Shown: positions 56,858 to 64,000 of the stretch, piece after piece
How positions within the stretch are numbered: position 1 is the first letter of the stretch
Layout of the letters: every line of letters starts with the position of its first letter
NCBI GenBank assembly: GCA_026874595.1
Contig: CM049317.1
Coordinates: forward strand, 56,759,618-56,823,617
Direction: 5' to 3'
DNA: 64,000 nucleotides
Source: Sipunculus nudus
Taxonomy: Eukaryota; Annelida; Sipuncula; Golfingiida; Sipunculidae
Notes under the pieces: model-generated
The model's database searches: none
What the model was told of the DNA's origin: nothing
Seen by the model: the letters and a program-made list of their open reading frames with translations, nothing else
Made by a program: the position numbers and the translations under genes

Positions 56858-57355
56858 TTTTTAGCTCAGTTGACTATAGTGATCAGGCAGCGTCCGTCGT
56901 CCGTCCGTCCGTCTATCTGCCTGTCTGTCTGTTAGACTGGTACGTTTTGACACCCTTGAACCTATCTAGAAACCTGCAACTGAATATGCAGGGAGGTCAA
57001 TAAAAATGTCCTTGGAATCCTGAAATTAGGTCACTATGGTCTATATCCTTCGAGCTATTGTGCTTGTAAGTGACCCCAAATAATATAAAAAATGATACAA
57101 AACCTCCAGTATCTTGCATGGATTGCCGTGAACCTTGCCTTGAATATTGACATTGACTAGGGTTATCAGTTCCCGAAAACTGGTGGCTCCACTTGCATTT
57201 TTTTCAAATGTTTACGATTTTGTTTCTGTTTTTGAGACCGTCAAATAACAGCAATAATGTGAGTTTGTAGTCTGCGGTTTCATTTAATGTCCCGAAACCG
57301 GGTATGTTTACTTATTATGACTGGTTTCTTTAGTTCCTGAAGACTGGTGGCGAAC
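56858..57355 (+). mobile_element. TAGCTCAG…CCGTCC family, copy 1
   Basis: Starts TTTTTAGCTCAGTTGACTAT, followed by GTCCGTCGTCCGTCCGTCCG and a CTGTCTGTCTG run, then AGGTCAATAAAAATGTCC, GAAATTAGGTCACTA, TATATCCTTCGAGCTATTG and AAACCTCCAGTATCTTG blocks. The next copy at 57361 repeats all of these in order with a pitch of about 500 bp. The 3' end of the full element is not seen, so this is a 5' module duplicated in tandem. Confidence 0.75.
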
Positions 57356-57360
57356 CTGGT

Positions 57361-58856
57361 TTTTTAGCTCAGCTGACTGTAAGTCAACTGAGGTATATAG
57401 GATTTGCGCTTTGTCCGTCGTCCGTCCGGCCGTCCGGGCGTCCGGCCATCCGTTAGCAGGGCATAAATCGTAACTGCTGCACCTAGAAACTTCTAAGTGA
57501 ATATCCAGGGTGGTCAATAAAAAATCTCCTTGTAAACCTGAAATTAGGTCACTGCGACCTATATCCTTCGAGCTATGGGGCTTGAAAGTACCCCAAGAAT
57601 AATAAAAAAATTGATATAAAACCTCCAGTATCTTGATAATTAATGCATGGAATGTCATGAATATTGCCTTGAATTTTGACCATGACTCGTTTTGTCATTC
57701 CCTGAAAACTGGTGGCGCCACATGTAGTTTTTGTTATTTTAACGAATATTTTTCAATTTTTCTTACTATAAAATTACAACAATCATGTCATTTTCTCAGC
57801 TGTTTCTTACATCAAGTGTCCCAAAACCTGGTGTTTTTTATTTTTCACAAGTGGATGCCCTATAGTAATCACCCTATCTGTCTCCCTTTTTCACTAGCTG
57901 TCTGTTTGTCCATCTGTCCATCAACACAATTTTTTTCCAGATGATAACTCCAGGTCGGATTGAAAAATGGATTTCAAACTTGACTTAATTATGGCCTACC
58001 ACTTGATGAGCAAGAACCGATATGATATTTTGGGTCATGAAGTTCAGGTCTCAGGACTCGCTTAATTAAAAGACGATTGCTGCATTTTAAGCCAAGCTTT
58101 TAATCCCAAACTTTCCATCTTGCGCATGTAGTTGACTCGTTAGTATGGAGAGAGCATAAATGAAAATTAGTTTCCAGATGATAACTCCAGTTTAGTTTGA
58201 CATATTGGCGATTTTGGGGTCCAAAGGTCAAAGGTCAAGGTCACAGGACCCATTTTTTTAAAAAGAATGTGTATGCATTTCAAGCCAAATTTTTCATCGC
58301 AAACCTTTCATCTTCAAGATATTGCTAACCTACCAATTGGGGAAGATTCTATTCGATTTTGAGGTCAAAGGTCAAGGTCACAGCTCCCATGTATTTACAA
58401 ATTAGTTTATGGATGATATTACTTCTTTTGATAGACAGATTGGCTTAAAACTTAATTTATTAATGACCCACGACCCAAGTAAATTCATTTTGATTTTCAT
58501 GGTCCAGAGATCAAAGTTGAAGGTCACATGAGCCACATCTTTAAAAAGATTGTGGATGCACTGTTAATCAAACTTTTCATCCCAAACAATCCAGCTTTCA
58601 CACATTGCTTACTCGCCCAAAGTGAGGAAATCTGTCGATTCTGAGGTTACCTGGTCAGAGGTCAAGGTTCCTTGTTAAAAGATTGTTACAATAATTTAAA
58701 TGCTGCAAGTTCAAGGATAAAAAGTTCTATGGTTTTTTTGGTCACAAGGTCATTGGTTAAGGTCACAGGACTGTCATCCTGAAAAATTTCTTTAAAATTA
58801 TCCTTATAGACAAATTCAGATGAGCGTCGAGACCCGTGGGTCCCTAGTTTTTTTGC
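57361..58856 (+). mobile_element. TAGCTCAG…CCGTCC / GGTCAAGGTCAC family, long copy
   Basis: The 5' end TTTTTAGCTCAGCTGACTGT continues into GTCAACTGAG, so the first 30 bases fold into a hairpin. Then come the GTCCGTCGTCCGTCCGG tract and the same middle blocks as copy 1. A tandem array of ~236-bp units follows (from about 57.94 kb), and finally AGATGAGCGTCGAGACCC and GTGGGTCCCTAGTTTTTTT. I recall both ends from a very common bivalve and gastropod repeat. There is no protein frame; the replication mechanism is not evident. Confidence 0.7.
57937..58780 (+). repeat. ~236-bp internal units with GGTCAAAGGTCAAGGTCAC
   Basis: Unit starts with ATGATAACTCC at 57941, 58178 and, degenerate, 58413: spacings 237 and 235. 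Each unit carries two copies of a GGTCA-rich word. Two of these read AGGTCAAAGGTCAAGGTCA (58225-58243 and 58362-58380), each holding a perfect DR1 plus a third abutting half-site. Confidence 0.75.
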
Positions 58857-58980
58857 TATTTTTTACGGATTTTTTTCCTTTATTTTGAGACTACCAAATT
58901 ATTTTGATATTACCAAATTTGCAATATGAGTTTCATCTTGTGTCCTGAAACCTTGTGTGTTGGTAGGGCCCCGCTTGAAT

Positions 58981-59375
58981 AAGTTGATAACTCCAGTTTT
59001 GATCGACATTTCGATTTAAAACTTGAATTATATATGGCCCACCTCTAAAGCAGGAACTCTTTTGGTTTTTGGGTCATAGGGCCAAAGATCAAGGTCACAG
59101 GACCCGCTTATTTAGAAAAATGTGGGTGAACGTTTCATCCAAAACCTTCCACCTAACACTTATAGTTGACCTTCAAATTTGGGATGAACTTGATTGATTT
59201 TTGTGTCACAAGGTCAAGGTCACAGTGGTCTTCAGTCTATATATTTGTTTCTGAATGATAACTCCACTTTGCATTAACATATTGGTTTCAAACTTGATTT
59301 ATATATTGCCCACCAATAAATAAGAACCCTTTTATTTAGGGTTATGAGGTCAAAGGCTAAGGTCACAGGGTAAAA
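58981..59375 (+). repeat. Further ATGATAACTCC / GGTCAAGGTCAC units
   Basis: Two more units, starting TTGATAACTCC (58984) and ATGATAACTCC (59255), with AAGATCAAGGTCACAGG, CAAGGTCAAGGTCACAG and GGCTAAGGTCACAGG words. They lie beyond the apparent 3' end at 58856, so they belong to a second, 5'-truncated copy. Confidence 0.65.
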
Positions 59376-59810
59376 GGCGTGATTCAGTATAATGTCAAAT
59401 CACAGTCTGAATCAGGATTTGGGCTGGACCATATTATGATCAGGGTTTGAACTGGTAAAAATCCCGATTGGGATTTGGTCTTGATATATATTCAAAATAT
59501 GGTTTTTCTTAGCCATGCATGCAGCTGTTTTGTATCATTGTGACAGGAACATTAATTGTGATAGACATGTCAAGAACTATAGTAATTAACGAATTTAATC
59601 ATTCCTATCATCACTAGATTCATTTTGCTGATGAGATGTTATGACAGCTATGTACTTATATGCATATCACTAAACACAGAACAAACGAGATACATATATC
59701 AAGTACATGCATTCTTCAAATATATATCCAATTTCAGGCTGCATTCTTGCTTGTATACAACTATGGTTCAGCTTTGTCAGATAAGAATTTTATGATGATA
59801 TTAAGCTCAT
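59376..59810. other. No gene recognised
   Basis: Starts with a short degenerate repeat of GAATCAGGATTTGG-like words (about 59408-59480). The rest is AT-rich and unique-looking. Confidence 0.4.
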
Positions 59811-60226
59811 CTGGCTGTTAGTCAACTGAGCTATAGTGATTGGCCAGCGTCCGTCTGTCTGTCTGTCTGTACGTTGGAAAAAAAGAAAAATGTTGATTAT
59901 ATTTTAAAGGCTTCCCCTTTTTCAGTTAATAAATTGAATGTGTATTATTATACACTTTCTTTCTTTTTAAAATATTTTATGCATATTACAGTCAATTAGA
60001 TACCAATATTTCTACAAATATGTGATCATGAGAGCCTCCGGCATATTTCATGTAGCCCATGAAAGTACACAGAAATCTCCAAATATGCGGGTTGTGTACA
60101 TTTCTCAAATAATTACATACGAAATATTAACTGTCGTTGCATTTCAATAAATTAGGTTTTATAAAAAAAATATTCTCAAAATCAATTTCAGCTGGGCGCC
60201 ATGATCCACAGGCCCCTTGTTTTTTC
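59811..60226 (+). mobile_element. TAGCTCAG…CCGTCC family, short complete-looking copy
   Basis: Begins TTAAGCTCATCTGGCTGTTA-GTCAACTGAGCT (hairpin), then GGCCAGCGTCCGTCTGTCTG. It ends CAGCTGGGCGCCATGATCC, then ACAGGCCCCTTGTTTTTT. At about 416 bp it lacks the internal GGTCAAGGTCAC units, so it looks like an internally deleted member with both ends. Confidence 0.7.
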
Positions 60227-60541
60227 ATGGTATAATTTAAATTACTCCAATTCAACCCAGCTGTTTTTTTTTTTTTTGTAAGAATAACTTACAATTTAGT
60301 GTACGATAGCATTTTGCAGTATTTGTTTTGCACCGCATTGTATATTTAATCTTAATACTAAAATCTGATTTAATGTATTTCGTACATGTTATGCATATCA
60401 CCCTTTTACGGTGAATCCGTGTTTTGAATTTAAATCTTTAAATTTATGACTCTATCTATCTATGTGTATTCATATGTTAACATACAAATCCACTCCGCTT
60501 TAAATAATGCCCCTCAACTCATGTACGTATGACACGATATA

Positions 60542-60603
<62 letters not shown>
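60542..60603. repeat. TA microsatellite
   Basis: About 60 bases of TA. Confidence 0.95.
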
Positions 60604-60607
<4 letters not shown>

Positions 60608-61815
60608 AAAACGAAGAAAACGAATATAATTGTGTATTATCCCACAGCTTGATTGATAGTTTAAATAAATGTCTCTTTTTGAAAATGCGGGAAGATGCCA
60701 TGGCCTCACAGATCGAATTTAACAGCTTACGGTGTGCACATCCATAGACTGATTTGTCAAGGGCCGAGATCTGGGTAATTTTTCAGATAAGAAACATCAG
60801 TATAATTGGCTTTGGGTTGTATTACCTCCATGCCACATAAACCAGCCGGCCTTCCGTGTTGGTTTTCACTAGTAGACGCCCGTAACTCATCTTTGGTAGC
60901 CGGATCACATTGCCAAGTTGCCCGCCTGATTTCTTTGTGTGCTAATTTTGATAAAGCCTATAAATTACTTAAGACGCTGGGGCCATCTTGGCACCACGGC
61001 GCGGGCCACAATAAAAGCATAACAATATACCCATTGGTCGTAAGTTTACGGTGACCGCACGGTTCACCGGGGGTCACTTTCACTTGCAACAAAGACACGG
61101 CAACATGGATTAGATCGCAGGACTTTATCGCTAATCTTGTAAGTAAGTTTTACAACAAAAATGTCATTTTGAAACTGAATGCGCTTACCTGAGTTACCTT
61201 ACGTTTCTTTAACAATCCAGATGTATTTGTCTAAGCTTCGTATTTTAGGGAGATGTATAAATGTTGTCAACCGAATGAGATTTTCATTCTTGAATGTCAT
61301 ATTTTATACTCTTTCGACTGTAATGGTACAATAATGATAAAGGCTATATTTCCCGTTCAAATAAAGCATATTACACTACGGTATTTTGAATATATTAATA
61401 ACATACGTAATAGTGATGGTCATACGAACAAGTAGAGTTTTAAGTAAACTAAAAAAAAAGAAAATATTCATAATTTACTTTAATTGTCATTTTTTCTCTT
61501 GTTCGTTTTTATGTTTTTGCGAAGTCCACTGCATGCATGTTACGTTTACGGATAAATAAACGATATAATGAACGTTAACTGACATTGGGTCAAATGAGCT
61601 TATATTAAATATACTATATAGTAAATATTATATATATATATTTAAATTACATTGTTTTATGTGTATGATATAGAATATATTATATATTTATTATAACACA
61701 TTAGCTATATGAATATTATATCAAAATATATATTTCATTATTTTATACCCTACGTGTAATCATTTAAATTATCAATTAACCTTTAAAATAACCTTTCATT
61801 TGTGTGTATGATTAG

Positions 61816-61817
<2 letters not shown>
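60604..61817. other. No gene recognised; GC-richer block 60.83-61.12 kb
   Basis: An 82-codon plus frame (60806-61054) lies in a GC-richer block with CCATCTTGGCACCACGG. I see no start context, splice sites or family motifs that support it. The rest is AT-rich. Confidence 0.4.

Positions 61818-61861
<44 letters not shown>
61818..61861. repeat. TA microsatellite
   Basis: Pure TA run. Confidence 0.95.
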
Positions 61862-61865
<4 letters not shown>

Positions 61866-61899
61866 GAGTAACCTTCCGTTGTAAAGTGCTCTATGGCCA

Positions 61900-61953
61900 T
61901 TATATATATATATATATATATAAATATATATGTATATATATATATATATATAC
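61900..61953. repeat. TA microsatellite
   Basis: TA run with AAATATATATG interruption. Confidence 0.95.
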
Positions 61954-64000
61954 ATAATGATAAAGCCTTGTTAGTATGTAGAAATATTTATTTAAAGAGA
62001 CATATATATCTACATACGTGTTGTAGGATAGTAAGTATAAAATATATTTTGCTACAAATAAAATCAAATATATGTGCACGTTTACATGCGCATCACACAA
62101 TGATTAACTTCCATACAAGAGCTCAGAACTGCCCTAAGCGAGCTTGATATAGCATTGTCTCAGTTTTCCTTAATATATAGTTTAAAAAAAAAAAACTGCT
62201 GCTCTATGGCTCTCTGACATTCATATATCCTGAGAGCTGAGAATTTGCTCTACATCATGGTATATGGATAAATATAAAATATAAATATATTATATTCATA
62301 AATTTCATGTGTCTAACTAAAAGTCATTTATTTCAAATTTATCTTGACCTCATGCATTACTTTGTAACACCCCAACCCGGGGTTCTCAAATTGGGGGTGT
62401 TGAATTTCAAAATTATGATTTCATTGGGTATGTAAATTGAAATGTACACGAATCATTTCTTTTTTTTTTATTTTCTTACAAAAGAGTTTCTATTAAATTT
62501 TGGAAAAAAAATAATCAAATGCTTCTTATAACATATATGTTTACAACTCCGTGTAATTAAAATGGAATCAGTTCTTGGAGGTTTAATTTTATGGGATTGG
62601 AATAAATATTAAGATCTAAAATTATTTAATATAAATTAAGCACAACTCGAAAAAGAAAAATTAATTTTCCAATCCCAAAGTTACCATAAAATTCATGGTG
62701 TTGCTTTAACTTAATTCAGACCACGCAGTTGACCCATGCATGCAGTTATAACAATTAACAGTTCAGGATATATAAAGGAAAACTTATAGATTACTGGTTT
62801 ACACACAATTCTTAGATAGTCCTGAGACCTTTTTGATTACTTGGAAGGGAAGTAATTATAATTTCATATTCTATTTAGTCTATATAGCCCCAAAGTGTGA
62901 GAAGGCTACTGTACAATCTTTTCAAGATATAATAAATCCCAAATTTCCCTGTTGTATATGTTAATAAATTCGAAAGATTGTTAAACCTATATAGATTAAA
63001 ATATAAAATAGCATTAACCTATATAGTCACAGGATTCCATTTAATATTTTATGTCATAGGGATATCGCTTTAAAAACAGGCTATATTTCTGTTAAAAATG
63101 GGGCTTTGATATGCATTCACACTATAGCAATCGCTGGTTAAGTGTCCCTTTATTTGATAATATCAACTCCCCAATCACGCTACATAGCTGGCTGTTTTAT
63201 CAGTGTCTGTTAACCCAAGCGGACTGTCCGTTACACCCAATAAATCGTTTTAGTGTAAGCTCCGCCTTAATTGGAACACTGTATATGATCGATAACCGGT
63301 GCGGCGTCTGTGAATGATTGATCACTCCTGGTCACTCCAAGGTCGTACTTGTAATTTATCAGGGTTGTTGTACTTTTTGCCGATAAACAGTACGTTATTC
63401 ATTGCTCAGAATGTCCGCAAGCGTGTGTGTCTAAAGTAATTCCAACAAATGACTCTATTATTTATCGGATTTAACTGAACATTGACTGATTAAAGAGTAT
63501 TTGGAAGAGCTGCTATATATTATAGTATATGTCCGAATGTTTTCCAGATCTGGCATACATATTGTGTGTTAAGTCGCATGAGATTTTTTTCTATCAAACT
63601 GGTACCCTTTTTTTTTAATATCCACTTTCCAAACTCTTTAACTAATCTTTGTTAAATCATTCCTTCAATATCAATATGGAGGGTGTAACAAATCACCATT
63701 TTTACGAGATTCAACAATTTTCCCCCCTTTTCCCATTTATGTTCATGCCTGATTTTTCCTGATGCTAGTTGCAGAACTATAACACGTGCAGTTCAGATAT
63801 TGTAAACAGACTCAAGAATGTCAATATACAAACACATGAATAAACGAAATTGTAATTTATAGATATAATATATCTGCATGCAAAAATATTATAGTAAATA
63901 CACCGAATCAAGTTTACAAATATTTTAACACGTACTTAATACCCGAGGTGAATTCACAATCCATAAAGGGCATTTTTGTGATGCTTGTCATGAATAAGTG
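61954..64000. other. AT-rich, no gene recognised
   Basis: AT-rich DNA up to the window end. A 68-codon plus frame (63111-63317) in a more balanced segment has no family features. No repeat partner found. Confidence 0.45.

Noticed and set aside
1..64000. Retrovirus-like or LINE reverse transcriptase, or a transposase gene
   Set aside because: I saw no frame with reverse transcriptase, integrase or DDE transposase motifs on either strand.

Overview
The window looks like nuclear DNA of an animal, most likely a mollusc or another marine lophotrochozoan. It is AT-rich and has no long open frame on either strand: the longest is 134 codons and matches no family I know. It is full of dinucleotide and trinucleotide microsatellites. 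It also holds a tRNA-headed SINE family, small inverted-repeat DNA transposons, and a TAGCTCAG…CCGTCCGTC…GGTCAAGGTCAC family that I recall as abundant in bivalve and gastropod genomes. The taxon call is inference from repeat style; I recognise no gene that fixes it.

No protein-coding gene can be annotated with confidence. The window reads as intergenic or intronic. Five short open frames run from an ATG into a good GT-AG splice donor (minus 37.83 kb; plus 44.89, 48.73, 50.47 and 52.95 kb), and one runs from an acceptor to a stop (38.40 kb). They are listed at low confidence. The best gene-associated stretch is 37.74-38.72 kb: it is GC-richer, has a perfect RFX X-box, and has a minus-strand Kozak ATG followed by CAG|GTAAGG.

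Layout: 0.4-0.6 kb, long CT/CA microsatellite. 4.35-4.61 kb, a 15-bp minisatellite that keeps a five-residue reading frame. 12.96-14.05 kb, a TCGCGA-rich inverted-repeat element with a SINE inside it; the same element without the SINE is at 26.60-27.03 kb and gives the empty site. 16.0-16.7 kb, a GGACTY hexamer element carrying a second inverted-repeat element; GGACTY elements recur at 25.1 and 44.15 kb. 17.5 kb, ATA trinucleotide tract, then a SINE. 20.26-20.52 kb, a 67-bp palindromic minisatellite. 21.6-23.7 kb, scattered strong transcription-factor motifs. 27.86 and 33.78 kb, two diverged copies of an unrecognised ~0.5-kb sequence. 29.55-30.19 kb, a partial SINE followed by a 370-bp transposon with ~110-bp terminal inverted repeats and a perfect 9-bp target duplication. 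40.47-43.03 kb, three more SINE copies, one complete with an 11-bp target duplication. 44.15-45.53 kb, a GGACTY element split by an ~0.89-kb segment bounded by perfect 14-bp direct repeats. 46.48-46.65 kb, a long hairpin with an AT loop. 46.87-47.23 kb, a 180-bp tandem dimer. 56.86-60.23 kb, a cluster of the CCGTCC / GGTCAAGGTCAC family with a ~236-bp internal unit carrying nuclear-receptor-type half-sites.

The genes do not work together in any visible system, because no complete gene is visible. The readable biology is transposon history and candidate cis-regulatory DNA. All copy boundaries and similarities were judged by eye.
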